From the NCBI RefSeq assembly GCF_030816235.1, contig NZ_JAUSXT010000001.1:1240001-1304000 (forward strand): a stretch of 64,000 nucleotides of DNA. Direction: 5' to 3'. This DNA is from Microbacterium sp. W4I4 (GTDB taxonomy: Bacteria > Actinomycetota > Actinomycetes > Actinomycetales > Microbacteriaceae). Below the pieces are notes generated by a model. That model did no database searches. It was not told the origin of the DNA and saw only the letters and a list, made by a program, of their open reading frames with translations. The position numbers and the translations under genes are program-made. This document shows, in pieces, positions 45,781 to 53,969 of this stretch (position 1 is its first letter; the number at the start of each line of letters is the position of its first letter).

Positions 45781-46079
45781 CGCGGGCCCGCCACGCTGTG
45801 AGGCGCCTCTCCGGTGGCCGGCTCGAGATCTCCTGCTCCCCGTCCTACAGTGCGGGCAAGTGCATGCGCGTGAGGACCTGCGCTCTGCGAACTCGAGCGC
45901 GTGGATGCTGAACTGCCTCACTGAGGGCTGGTATACCGAATGCCCATGTGGTATACCAGGGGTAGCATGTCACACATTTAGTGACCGATGGATCGCTCTT
46001 CTCTCGCTCCGCGTTCCGTCCAACCCCTCAACGATGAGTGAGCCTGCCCATCAGGCTCGCGGACAAGGACACGCAGAAC
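45781..46079. other. Intergenic region with promoter and operators of the peptide transporter operon
   Basis: About 300 bases with no supported gene. The right half holds the double GGTATACC operator and a possible -10 TAGCAT at 45963. Base composition falls toward the middle (CACACATTTAGTGACC), as in a promoter. Confidence 0.5.
45930..45957. promoter_or_regulatory. Double GGTATACC operator (GntR type)
   Basis: The perfect palindrome GGTATACC occurs at 45930-45937 and 45950-45957, centres 20 bases apart, about two helical turns. The flanks (TGGTATACCG; TGGTATACCA) fit operators of FCD/FadR-type GntR regulators. The second copy lies just upstream of a candidate -10, so repression of the downstream operon is likely. 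No GntR gene is in the window. Confidence 0.6.
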
Positions 46080-47105
46080 ATGGCCCGCAGCATCCCCGGC
46101 ACCGGCAATGGCAACGTCTTCGTCGTCACGGAGAGCAGCGCCGATCGCATCGCTTTCGTCGATCTCAGCAACACCCGGACGCCGGTGCAGACCGAGACAA
46201 TCGTCGGAGCAGCCCCATGGGCCATCGCGGTACACGAATCCACCCGTCGCGCCTACGTGACCACCGCTGAGGGCCTGGCCGTGGTCGACCTCGACTCCCG
46301 TGAGCGCATCGCCCTGGCGTCCTACATCGACCAGCCGACCGACATCGCTTACGGCGAGTACCGGCCCGGCGGCACTGGTGTGGTCGTGACCCCCGACGGC
46401 GCGACCGTTTACGCCGGTGTACACCGTGACGGACGCAACTCCACCGTCGAACGCTTCGACGCGGCCAGCGCCTCCTTCACCGACTCCTTCGAAGTGGGCG
46501 ACCGTCCGTTCGACGTGCAGATATCGCCGAGCGGCCACGAGCTGTACACGATCGACCACGACTCGTTCACGGTGCACACGATCAGCGTCGGCGACCATAC
46601 CGTCGTGCGCACCGAGGTCGCGCCCTTCGGCACCGAACTTGGCCTGCTCTCGCACTACAAGCCACATTATGCCGCGGTCGCCGAGGACGGCACGCTGTAC
46701 CTGCCATTCCAGGGCCAGGGCCTCGTGGTGTACTCCCCGGAGAGCCACGAGTACGCCACTGAGCCGATGACCGCCGACTCGCACCAGCACGGTGTCGGTC
46801 TCACCGCCGACGGACGCCTGCTCGTCGTCGGTGTCGGGCCGATCGGCGGGGCGACACTGGGACCGAGCCTCACCATCCGCGACCTCGCAACCGGCAGCGA
46901 GACCGTACTCCCGCTGGAGAAGGGGCACGAGAACGCAACCGAGTGGCTCGACGCACCCGATGGGCGGCCGAAGGCTGTCCTCACCGGCGGTTCGACCAGC
47001 CGCGGCCCGTGGGACGGCATCGCGGTCGTCGACCTCGAATCCCACGTTCTCACTGAGATTCCTGTTCCGAACATGCCTCAGATGGGCGTATTCATCACCG
47101 ACTGA
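46080..47105 (+). CDS. Beta-propeller protein (YncE-like)
   Basis: About 341 residues of repeated blades, each ending in a strand such as VFVVTESSADRIAFVDL, RAYVTTAEGLAVVDLDS, GHELYTIDHDSFTVHTI, GTLYLPFQGQGLVVY and GRLLVVGVGPIG. The pattern is that of a seven-bladed YncE/lactonase-like propeller. No signal peptide is seen, so it may be cytosolic. ATG 46080 has AAGGA eleven bases upstream; GTG 46038 is an alternative. It is the first gene of the operon with the peptide importer, 75 bases before the binding protein; an enzyme or binding role is not known. Confidence 0.7.
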   Translation: MARSIPGTGNGNVFVVTESSADRIAFVDLSNTRTPVQTETIVGAAPWAIAVHESTRRAYVTTAEGLAVVDLDSRERIALASYIDQPTDIAYGEYRPGGTGVVVTPDGATVYAGVHRDGRNSTVERFDAASASFTDSFEVGDRPFDVQISPSGHELYTIDHDSFTVHTISVGDHTVVRTEVAPFGTELGLLSHYKPHYAAVAEDGTLYLPFQGQGLVVYSPESHEYATEPMTADSHQHGVGLTADGRLLVVGVGPIGGATLGPSLTIRDLATGSETVLPLEKGHENATEWLDAPDGRPKAVLTGGSTSRGPWDGIAVVDLESHVLTEIPVPNMPQMGVFITD

Positions 47106-47180
47106 CCGCCCTCGTCTCCACACCTCACCCGACCCTGGACGGCACGCGGAACGGACCGCGGGCCGCAAGAGAGGAACACA

Positions 47181-48731
47181 ATGTCCACCCACAAGCCCGC
47201 ACTGCTGCGGTTCGCCGGCATCGGTGCCGCCTTCGCTGTCAGCGCCGCGCTACTCACTGGATGCATGGGCCCCGCCGCATCCTCCGACTCTTCCAGCGGC
47301 GGGGCGCCGGCCGGTGGATCGGCCGTGCTCGCCATGCCCGCCGAGCCGGCGAACATCGATCCGATCATGATGCGCTCGCTCTCTGCCTGGAACATGTACT
47401 ACGCCGTGTTCGACGGACTCACCCGCATCGCCTCCGACGGCTCAGTTCAGCCCGGCCTCGCCGAGTCGTGGACCGCGAACGACACCCAGGACGTCTGGGA
47501 GTTCACGATCCGCGACGATGTGAAGTTCCACGACGGCACCGACCTGAAGGTGTCGGACATCGTCTACACGTACGAGAAGATTCTGGCCAGCGAGACGTCC
47601 ACCAACCGCGTCGCCATAGCGATGGTGGACACGGTTGAAGCCATCGACGAGCACACCGTGCGCTTCACGCTGAAGAACCCGTTCAGTGCCTGGCTCAGTC
47701 AGGTCGGCACCATCGGCATCGTCCCCGAGGTCGACTACGAGGCCAAGGGCACGAAGTTCGCGGACGCGCCGATCGGCACCGGCCCGTACAGTTTCGTCGC
47801 TTGGAACCACGGCGTCGAGTACCAGGTGAAGCGCTTCGAGGACTATTGGGGCGATGCAGGCAAGCTCGAGAACGTGACCTTCTCGTTCGTCAGCGCACCC
47901 GACGCACGCGTGACGGGCGTGGAGTCAGGCACGCTGGACGCCGCGATCGTCCCCGAGAGCCAGGTGCCGGTCATCGAGGCGTCCGGCAACGCCGGCGTCA
48001 TCGAAGGCACCTCGAACAAGGTGACCCTGCTCGGCATCAACACCACCGCCGGGGCGCTGAAGAACGCTGATGTGCGTCGTGCGATCGCGATCGCGGTGGA
48101 CCGCGAGCAGATCATCGACCAACTCCTCGAGGGCTTCGGAGACGAGACCGGCCAGCCAGTCGCCGAGGGCGTCACCGGCTACGTCGATGACTACCCGTCA
48201 CCCGAGTTCGACAAGGACGCTGCGGAGGAGCTCGTCGAGAAATCCGGCTATGCCGGTGAGGAAATCACGCTGCAGTACGCGAGCACCGGCGGCGGCCCGA
48301 CGGACTCAGAGGTCGCCCAGGCAATCGCCGGCAATCTGGAGGACGCCGGCCTGAACATCAAGCTCATCGGCTCCGAGCAGTCGAGTCTGAGTCTGAGCAT
48401 CGCGAATCACCAGATCACCGGCCTGTACCTCAACCACTGGTCGCCCTCGAGCATGGATGGCGATGTCGTCGTCTCGCAGCTGCTCGCCGGCGGTCCGGAG
48501 GACTACTCCCGCGACCCCAGACTGGCCGAGCTCTATCTCGCGCAGCAGGCGGCCGGCGAGGACGACCGCACCCAGGTGTACCGAGAGATCTGGGAGTACA
48601 ACACCGAGAACGTGTACAACGTCCCGCTGTGGCAGGCCGAGAACGCGTACGCCGCGTCGAAGACCTTGAAATGGACGCCCGCGATCGACGGCATCTACCG
48701 CATCGCGGAGATCTCCCGCACCGACGGCTGA
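47181..48731 (+). CDS. Peptide/nickel-type ABC transporter substrate-binding lipoprotein
   Basis: A 516-residue SBP_bac_5 family receptor with lipoprotein signal (AVSAALLTGC, Cys near residue 29) and Ser/Gly-rich tether. Typical parts: NMYYAVFDGLTRIASDGSVQ, GLAESWTANDTQDVWEFTIR, DVKFHDGTDLKVSDIVYTYE and GTGPYSFVAWNHGVEYQVKR. The ligand may be a di/oligopeptide or another small compound. AGAGAGGAACACA precedes the ATG. A strong hairpin follows its stop. Confidence 0.9.
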   Translation: MSTHKPALLRFAGIGAAFAVSAALLTGCMGPAASSDSSSGGAPAGGSAVLAMPAEPANIDPIMMRSLSAWNMYYAVFDGLTRIASDGSVQPGLAESWTANDTQDVWEFTIRDDVKFHDGTDLKVSDIVYTYEKILASETSTNRVAIAMVDTVEAIDEHTVRFTLKNPFSAWLSQVGTIGIVPEVDYEAKGTKFADAPIGTGPYSFVAWNHGVEYQVKRFEDYWGDAGKLENVTFSFVSAPDARVTGVESGTLDAAIVPESQVPVIEASGNAGVIEGTSNKVTLLGINTTAGALKNADVRRAIAIAVDREQIIDQLLEGFGDETGQPVAEGVTGYVDDYPSPEFDKDAAEELVEKSGYAGEEITLQYASTGGGPTDSEVAQAIAGNLEDAGLNIKLIGSEQSSLSLSIANHQITGLYLNHWSPSSMDGDVVVSQLLAGGPEDYSRDPRLAELYLAQQAAGEDDRTQVYREIWEYNTENVYNVPLWQAENAYAASKTLKWTPAIDGIYRIAEISRTDG

Positions 48732-48735
48732 GTTC

Positions 48736-48767
48736 AGGCGGTGCCGCGCCCCGGCGCGGCACCGCCT
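48736..48767 (+). terminator. GC-rich hairpin after the peptide-binding-protein gene
   Basis: AGGCGGTGCCGCGCC (48736-48750) and GGCGCGGCACCGCCT (48753-48767) are perfect 15-bp arms with only two bases between. It begins five bases after the stop. The permease genes continue downstream, so attenuation or stabilisation of the upstream message is likely. Confidence 0.7.
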
Positions 48768-48816
48768 GTCCCACCCCACCCCCCACCCTCCACCGTCTAA
48801 GACGGAGTTCGCCACC

Positions 48817-49737
48817 ATGGCCCCATACCTCGTTCGCAGAGTTCTGCAGGCGCTCGCAACTCTGTTCATCGCCGTCACGATCGCGTTCCTGCTGGGGCGT
48901 GCTTCTGGCAAGCCCGCAGCCCTGATCCTCACTGAGGGCGCGACGACCGCTCAGATCGACGAGCTCAACGGGAAGCTCGGCTTCAACGACCCGCTCGGTG
49001 TGCAGTACCTCAACTACCTCTCCGGCCTGTTGCGCGGCGACTTCGGCGTCTCGTATCGCAACCCGGGCCAGTCGGCCATCGACATCATCGCCGAGCGACT
49101 GCCCGCAACGATCACCCTGGCGATCACAGCCTTCGCCATCGGCCTCGTGCTCGCGGTGGTCGCCGCGACACTGATCCACATCACCGGCAGCCACACCTTG
49201 CGTGCGCTGTTCGTGTGGACCGGCTCGCTTCGCCAGTCGGTGCCGGACTTCTTCTTCGGCGTCGTGCTCGTGTTGCTCTTCTCTGTCGCGCTCGGCTGGT
49301 TGCCCAGCCTGGGCTACAGCGGTACACCATCGCTGGTGCTCCCGGTGGCGACCATCGCGACAGCGCAGTTCGTGCTCTATGTGCGGCTGCTCGACGCGGC
49401 GCTCGGTGAGCAGACCACCGCCGACTACGTGCGGACCGCATACGCGCGGGGCAAGGGCCACGGCATGGTTGTGCTGACCGAGATGCTGCCTAACGCCTTC
49501 CTGCCGGTCCTCACCGTCGCCGGCCTCAATCTCGCCGGCCTGCTGGGCGGGACGATCATCGTCGAGCAGGTGTTCGCATGGCCAGGCATCGGCACAGCCC
49601 TGATCGGAGCCGTCAGTCAGCGCGACTTCGCCGTCGTCCAGGCGGGCCTGCTGGTGGTCTCGCTCATCTTCGTCGCAGTGAACGTGGCCGTCGACATCCT
49701 CTACTCGCTCATCGATCCCCGGGTGAAGCTCTCATGA
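48817..49737 (+). CDS. Peptide ABC transporter permease, DppB type
   Basis: A 306-residue permease with about six membrane helices. The N-terminus MAPYLVRRVLQALATLFIAV and the region DPLGVQYLNYLSGLLRGDFG with SYRNPGQSAIDIIAERLPAT are typical of DppB/OppB. The coupling loop around YVRTAYARGKGHGMVVLTEM contacts the ATPases. The stop overlaps the next start by four bases. Confidence 0.92.
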   Translation: MAPYLVRRVLQALATLFIAVTIAFLLGRASGKPAALILTEGATTAQIDELNGKLGFNDPLGVQYLNYLSGLLRGDFGVSYRNPGQSAIDIIAERLPATITLAITAFAIGLVLAVVAATLIHITGSHTLRALFVWTGSLRQSVPDFFFGVVLVLLFSVALGWLPSLGYSGTPSLVLPVATIATAQFVLYVRLLDAALGEQTTADYVRTAYARGKGHGMVVLTEMLPNAFLPVLTVAGLNLAGLLGGTIIVEQVFAWPGIGTALIGAVSQRDFAVVQAGLLVVSLIFVAVNVAVDILYSLIDPRVKLS

Positions 49738-50660
49738 CTGACACCGTCTCCATGCCCGACCGCTCTTCCGTCACCGACACCGTCGCCATCGCGCAGACAG
49801 ACCCCTCGCCGCACGGGCGTCGCCGCGGACGTCGTCGTGGATCAGGACAGATGTTGTCGCATCTCGGCGGCGCCGTTGTGGTCGCCACGATCGCCGCGAT
49901 CATCGCCGTCCACCTGTGGTCAGGATTCGACCCGTACGCCCAAGACCTCGCCTCGGCGCGGCTGGCTCCATTCGCCGACCCTGCCCATCCTCTCGGCACC
50001 GACGCCATCGGACGGGACCTGCTCAGCCGCCTCGCGGCAGGCGGCAAGACCACCCTGTGGATCACCGCCGCCGTCATCGCTCTGAACATGCTGGTGGGCA
50101 CCGTCTTCGGGCTGCTGGCCGGCTTCTTCGGCGGATGGCTCGACAACGTCGTCGCCCTCGTCACCGACGTGAGCCTGGCCATGCCGGCAGTGCTGCTGCT
50201 GATCGCCTTGTCGGCCATCTTCGGCCCGAGCGCGCTCCTCATGATCCTCGTGCTCGGGTTCACGCATTGGATGAGCTTTGCGCGTCTCGCCCGCGCCACG
50301 GCCCTGTCGCTGCGAAATCGCGACTTCGTGCTCGCTCCGCAGATGCTCGGCGCGTCCTCCGCGCGCGTGATCCGCACGCATATCCTCCCCCACGTCGTGC
50401 CGCAGATGCTCATCGTCGCAGTCACCAGCATCGGATCGGTGATCCTCCTGCAGGCCGGTCTCGACTACCTCGGCCTCGGCATCCAGCCACCGGACCCGAC
50501 CTGGGGCGGCCTGGTACTCGATGGCCAGAAGTACCTGCGGCTGTCGCCCTGGCAGGCGGTCCTTCCCGGCATTGCGATCTTCCTCGTCGTCGGCGGCGCG
50601 CAGTTCCTCAGTCAGCGCTACACCGCCGAGAACACCCAACCTCTCCGGAAGGTCCGCTGA
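49734..50660 (+). CDS. Peptide ABC transporter permease, DppC type
   Basis: A 308-residue partner permease. After a basic, disordered N-terminus (HGRRRGRRRGSGQ) come about six helices; HPLGTDAIGRDLLSRLAAGG is the DppC/OppC hallmark, and the coupling loop is RNRDFVLAPQMLGASSARVI. ATG 49734 overlaps the DppB stop; the longer open frame is a shadow. One base separates its stop from the ATPase gene. Confidence 0.92.
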   Translation: MTDTVSMPDRSSVTDTVAIAQTDPSPHGRRRGRRRGSGQMLSHLGGAVVVATIAAIIAVHLWSGFDPYAQDLASARLAPFADPAHPLGTDAIGRDLLSRLAAGGKTTLWITAAVIALNMLVGTVFGLLAGFFGGWLDNVVALVTDVSLAMPAVLLLIALSAIFGPSALLMILVLGFTHWMSFARLARATALSLRNRDFVLAPQMLGASSARVIRTHILPHVVPQMLIVAVTSIGSVILLQAGLDYLGLGIQPPDPTWGGLVLDGQKYLRLSPWQAVLPGIAIFLVVGGAQFLSQRYTAENTQPLRKVR

Positions 50661-50661
50661 C

Positions 50662-51675
50662 ATGTCCATTTCCGCACAGCCTCCGCTGCTCGAGGTCCGC
50701 GACCTCGTCATAACAACCCAGGACCCGTCCGGCAGAACCGTGCACCTGGTCGACGGCATCTCCTTCACCGTCGCCGAAGGCGAAGTGGTCGGCATCGTCG
50801 GAGAATCGGGGTCGGGCAAGAGCCTGACCGTGCTCGCCGTCATGGGCCTGTTGCCCGTCGGCCTCGAGATCGCCAGCGGCTCGATCCTCTGGCGCGGCGA
50901 GGAGCTCGTCGGCATGAGTGATCGCCTGCTACGCCGCCGGCGCGGGCGCGACTTCGGCATGATCTTCCAGGACCCCATGACCGCACTCAACCCGATCCGC
51001 CGGATCGGAGCGCAGCTGACCGAGGCGGTGCGCCTGCATCAGGGGGTGTCCCGCTCCGCCGCTCGGCAGCGTGTGCACGAGCTGCTGAGCACCGTCGGCG
51101 TTCCCGACGCGGCCCGCCGGGCGCGAGCCTACCCGCACGAGTGGTCGGGAGGCATGCGCCAGCGGGCTGTGATCGCGATGGCCATGGCCAACGATCCCGC
51201 GTTGCTCATCGCCGACGAGCCGACCACCGCCCTCGACGTGACTGTGCAGGCGCAGGTCATGCAGACCCTCGCCAAAGCACGCGAAGAGCTCTCCTCGGCC
51301 CTAGTGCTCATCACCCACGACCTGGCGCTCGCGGCACAGAACGCCTCCCGGATGATCATCATGTACTCTGGCCGCATCGTCGAGACCGGCACGGTGCGCG
51401 AGATCTTCCTTCACCCCACCCATCCGTACACGTTGGGTCTGTTGCGCAGTCTTCTCTCCGAAGGCGATGAGCGCGCTTACGCGATCCCCGGCAATCCGCC
51501 GTCGCCGCGACTGCGCCCGACCGCCTGCGCGTTCGCGCCGCGCTGCGAGCTCGCAGCAGAGCGGGCGGAGTGCACCAGCCTCCGCCCGAGGCTCGAGCTG
51601 CGCCCGAACGGGTCGAGCTCGGCCTGCCACTTCGCCGACGAGCTCGTCGGCGCCGAAACAGGAAGAGGACACTGA
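50662..51675 (+). CDS. Peptide ABC transporter ATPase, DppD type
   Basis: A 337-residue ATPase: Walker [31 protein letters not shown], signature [16 protein letters not shown], Walker [17 protein letters not shown] and His in [10 protein letters not shown]. The C-terminal oligopeptide extension carries cysteines ([19 protein letters not shown]) that in related proteins bind an iron-sulphur cluster. The stop overlaps the next ATG by one base. Confidence 0.92.
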   Translation: MSISAQPPLLEVRDLVITTQDPSGRTVHLVDGISFTVAEGEVVGIVGESGSGKSLTVLAVMGLLPVGLEIASGSILWRGEELVGMSDRLLRRRRGRDFGMIFQDPMTALNPIRRIGAQLTEAVRLHQGVSRSAARQRVHELLSTVGVPDAARRARAYPHEWSGGMRQRAVIAMAMANDPALLIADEPTTALDVTVQAQVMQTLAKAREELSSALVLITHDLALAAQNASRMIIMYSGRIVETGTVREIFLHPTHPYTLGLLRSLLSEGDERAYAIPGNPPSPRLRPTACAFAPRCELAAERAECTSLRPRLELRPNGSSSACHFADELVGAETGRGH

Positions 51676-52454
51676 TGTCGGATGCGCTCGTCGAGGTCGA
51701 CGACCTGCACGTGACATACGGACGCCGTGGAGCCGTTCGCCACGGCCGGGGCGTTCACGCCGTGCGCGGCGTGAGCCTGCGCCTGTACGCCGGCAGGACC
51801 CTGGGCCTGGTCGGCGAATCGGGATGCGGCAAATCGTCGCTGATCCGTGCCCTGTTCGGACTTAGCCCTATCGTCTCAGGCGCCGTCCGCGCCTTCGGCG
51901 AGGACATCACGCATCTACCCGCGCGCGGGCGGCGCCAGCTCGGCAGACGGATGCAGATGGTCTTCCAAGACCCGTACTCGGCGCTGGACCCCCGGATGAC
52001 CGTGCACGAGATCGTTGCCGAGCCGTTGCGAATCACTGGCGGCTATGAGCGCAGCCACGTCGACGAGTTGCTCGACCGCGTCGGAGTGAGCGCCGAGATG
52101 GCCGAGCGCCGGCCAGGCGAGTTCTCGGGCGGTCAGCGCCAACGCGTCGGCATCGCCCGTGCCCTGGCGCTGAGGCCCCAAGTGCTCGTGCTCGATGAGC
52201 CGGTCTCGGCATTGGACGTGTCGATCCAGGCACAGATCCTGAACCTGCTTGAGGATCTGCAGCACGAGTTCGACCTCGCCTATCTGTTCGTCTCGCACGA
52301 CCTGGGCGTGGTGCGCCATGTCGCCGACGACGTCGTGGTGATGAATGCCGGCGAGTTCGTGGAGCAAGGCGCCATGACCAAGGTGTTCGACTCGCCGCAA
52401 CATCCGTACACGCAGACGCTGCTCGCCTCGATCCCGCGGGTCGACTTCGTCTGA
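51675..52454 (+). CDS. Peptide ABC transporter ATPase, DppF type
   Basis: A 259-residue second ATPase: Walker A GESGCGKSS, MVFQDPYSALDPRMTVHEIV, signature FSGGQRQRVGIARALAL, Walker B VLVLDEPVSALDVSIQ and His in VSHDLGVVRHV. It is short for the family because it lacks the C-terminal extension that DppD has. ATG 51675 behind AGAGGAC fits; upstream open sequence is a shadow. It ends the operon. Past it lies a debris region of about 500 bases. Confidence 0.92.
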   Translation: MSDALVEVDDLHVTYGRRGAVRHGRGVHAVRGVSLRLYAGRTLGLVGESGCGKSSLIRALFGLSPIVSGAVRAFGEDITHLPARGRRQLGRRMQMVFQDPYSALDPRMTVHEIVAEPLRITGGYERSHVDELLDRVGVSAEMAERRPGEFSGGQRQRVGIARALALRPQVLVLDEPVSALDVSIQAQILNLLEDLQHEFDLAYLFVSHDLGVVRHVADDVVVMNAGEFVEQGAMTKVFDSPQHPYTQTLLASIPRVDFV

Positions 52455-52477
52455 CGCCGCCCAGCGTCGCGCCGACG

Positions 52478-52609
52478 GCTCAGCCCCATAACCCGAGCAC
52501 GAACGGCAGCACCGCGCTTGCACCGGCCTGGCGCAGCGTGCGCGCGGCGACCGTGAGCGTCCACCGGCTGTCGGCGAGGTCGTCGACCAGCAGCACCGGT
52601 TCGTCCGGA
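52478..52609 (-). pseudogene. Duplicated 3' end of the RecQ-phosphoribosyltransferase gene
   Basis: This 132-base stretch is nearly identical (about nine differences) to 53838-53969, the end of the helicase gene. It encodes PVLLVDDLADSRWTLTVAAR then TLRQAGASAVLPFVLGLWG and the stop. The rest of the gene is missing: beyond 52610 the similarity stops abruptly. It is a partial duplication or the remains of a second copy. Confidence 0.85.
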
Positions 52610-52942
52610 CTGACGCGGGCCCGGTACACCTGCACGACCGGATGCCGGGATTGCTCGTGCACGTGTCTCCGGGTCGTGCAGGCGTGCCGATCCACGCCAT
52701 CACACGAGCGGATATGAGCGACGAGATCGTGTTCGATGCGATCCACGTCGGCCTGATCGAGATCGGTGAAACGGTCAAAGAGCTGCGCTTCCACGTGCCA
52801 CCGCGACCTGCCTTCGGAAACACCGGAACGACAGCTTCGGCCGATGGAGTTTCGGCGGGGTGTTTCGGCAGCCACCCCATGCCAGACATGCCTTGAACAG
52901 ATATCTTCAAGCCGCCGACGATCGCGCCTGACCGCGACGCCG
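52610..52942. other. Decayed region with a HepT-like fragment
   Basis: About 330 bases with no intact gene. On the plus strand, about 52690-52800 encodes ITRADMSDEIVFDAIHVGLI and EIGETVKEL, resembling the core of HepT/DUF86 toxins (antitoxin-paired ribonucleases), but the N-terminus and the catalytic Arg..His end are missing. The open frame runs 52642-52896 with unrelated ends. Confidence 0.4.
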
Positions 52943-52948
52943 TAAAGT
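52943..52948 (+). promoter_or_regulatory. -10 hexamer TAAAGT (leaderless promoter)
   Basis: TAAAGT ends six bases before ATG 52955, as in several other genes of the window. It suggests that the small ORF and the coupled peptidase gene are transcribed from here. Confidence 0.4.
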
Positions 52949-52954
52949 TGCGGG

Positions 52955-53086
52955 ATGACCTTCGGCATGAATGATGCGGCAATCAGCGAACGCGCGGCAC
53001 TCGTGCCGTGCTGCAGCTACAGCGGCACTGACGATGGGACGGCCTTCCCCTGGTCGGCACGGCCGCCGGTGCAGGTCACCGCGTGA
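52955..53086 (+). CDS. Possible 43-residue leader ORF upstream of the S51 peptidase
   Basis: The frame starts at ATG 52955, six bases after TAAAGT, and ends with TGA at 53084-53086, overlapping the GTG start of the peptidase gene by four bases (GTGA). The product begins MTFGMNDAAISERAALVPCC and has a Cys pair in the middle. I know no family. The overlap and promoter suggest it is translated; it may serve only to couple translation of the peptidase. Confidence 0.4.
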   Translation: MTFGMNDAAISERAALVPCCSYSGTDDGTAFPWSARPPVQVTA

Positions 53087-53799
53087 GCGTCCATCTGCTG
53101 GGCGGCGGCGCGCTCGAGCCGACGGACGCCCCGTTGTACGCCCCGTTCCTCGCCGAGGCGACGGCACGCGCTCGGGCCACCGGGCGCGCCGTGCCCACGG
53201 TCGCGATCGTGTCGATCCACCCGGGCGGGCCGGAGCGCGGTGAAGTGCTGCGACGCGTGCTCGCCGCGGCCGGCGATGTCGAGGCGCACGTGACCACCTC
53301 GCCGGGCGGTGAGAAGCTGCCGCTCACCGCGATCGCGGGGGTCGACGGCATCCTCGTCGGCGGTGGCATCGTCGAGGAGGTCCGTTCCGGACTGGAACCG
53401 CTCTTCGACGAGCTTCGCCATCAGGTTTCGGGCGGAGTGCCCTATCTCGGTGTGTCGGCCGGCGCGATGGTCGCTGCCAAGGTTTCGCTCGGCGGCGGCT
53501 CCCGTATCGACGGTGTGATCGTCTGCCCCGAGGAGCCCGACGACCCGGGCCTCGAGCTCGAGGTGGAAGCCGGCATCGGCCTGATCGACGTTTCGATCGA
53601 CCCGCACCTCGCGCAGCGCGGCACGCTCTCCAGAATCGTCGCGGCCGTGGAGTCCGGACTCATCCCGGGTGCGCTCGGAATCGACGAGCGCACGGTGCTG
53701 ATCGTCGGCGACGGCGGGTTCCGGGTCGAAGGCAGCGGCAACGTGTGGCGGGTGCTGCCCGGCGACGGGGGCGTGACGGTCTCGACCATCGGCACCTGA
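53083..53799 (+). CDS. Peptidase S51-like protein (cyanophycinase/dipeptidase E superfamily)
   Basis: A 238-residue protein with the class I amidotransferase-like fold. The nucleophilic Ser lies in VPYLGVSAGAMVAAKVSLG, the pattern of S51 peptidases (dipeptidase E, cyanophycinase). Other conserved parts are IHPGGPERGEVLRR and GVDGILVGGGIVEEV. The substrate is probably an aspartyl- or other small peptide; sequence does not decide. The GTG start overlaps the small ORF. A peptide importer lies 0.6 kb upstream, which makes a joint role in peptide use thinkable. Confidence 0.7.
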   Translation: MSVHLLGGGALEPTDAPLYAPFLAEATARARATGRAVPTVAIVSIHPGGPERGEVLRRVLAAAGDVEAHVTTSPGGEKLPLTAIAGVDGILVGGGIVEEVRSGLEPLFDELRHQVSGGVPYLGVSAGAMVAAKVSLGGGSRIDGVIVCPEEPDDPGLELEVEAGIGLIDVSIDPHLAQRGTLSRIVAAVESGLIPGALGIDERTVLIVGDGGFRVEGSGNVWRVLPGDGGVTVSTIGT

Positions 53800-53837
53800 C
53801 GCCCCCGAGCTGTCCCCGACCCCGGTATCTGCCGCGC

Positions 53838-53969
53838 GCTCAGCCCCGTAACCCAAGCACGAACGGCAGCACCGCGCTTGCACCGGCCTGACGCAGCGTG
53901 CGCGCCGCGACCGAGAGCGTCCACCGGCTGTCGGCGAGGTCGTCGACCAGCAGCACCGGCCCTTCCGGG
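53838..53969 (-). repeat. Parent copy of the 132-bp duplication
   Basis: End of the RecQ-like gene, with its copy at 52478-52609 in the same orientation, 1,360 bases apart. Confidence 0.85.

Noticed and set aside
51675-52454. Truncation of the DppF ATPase
   Set aside because: All ATPase motifs are present; it merely lacks the C-terminal extension and its stop is followed by unrelated DNA.
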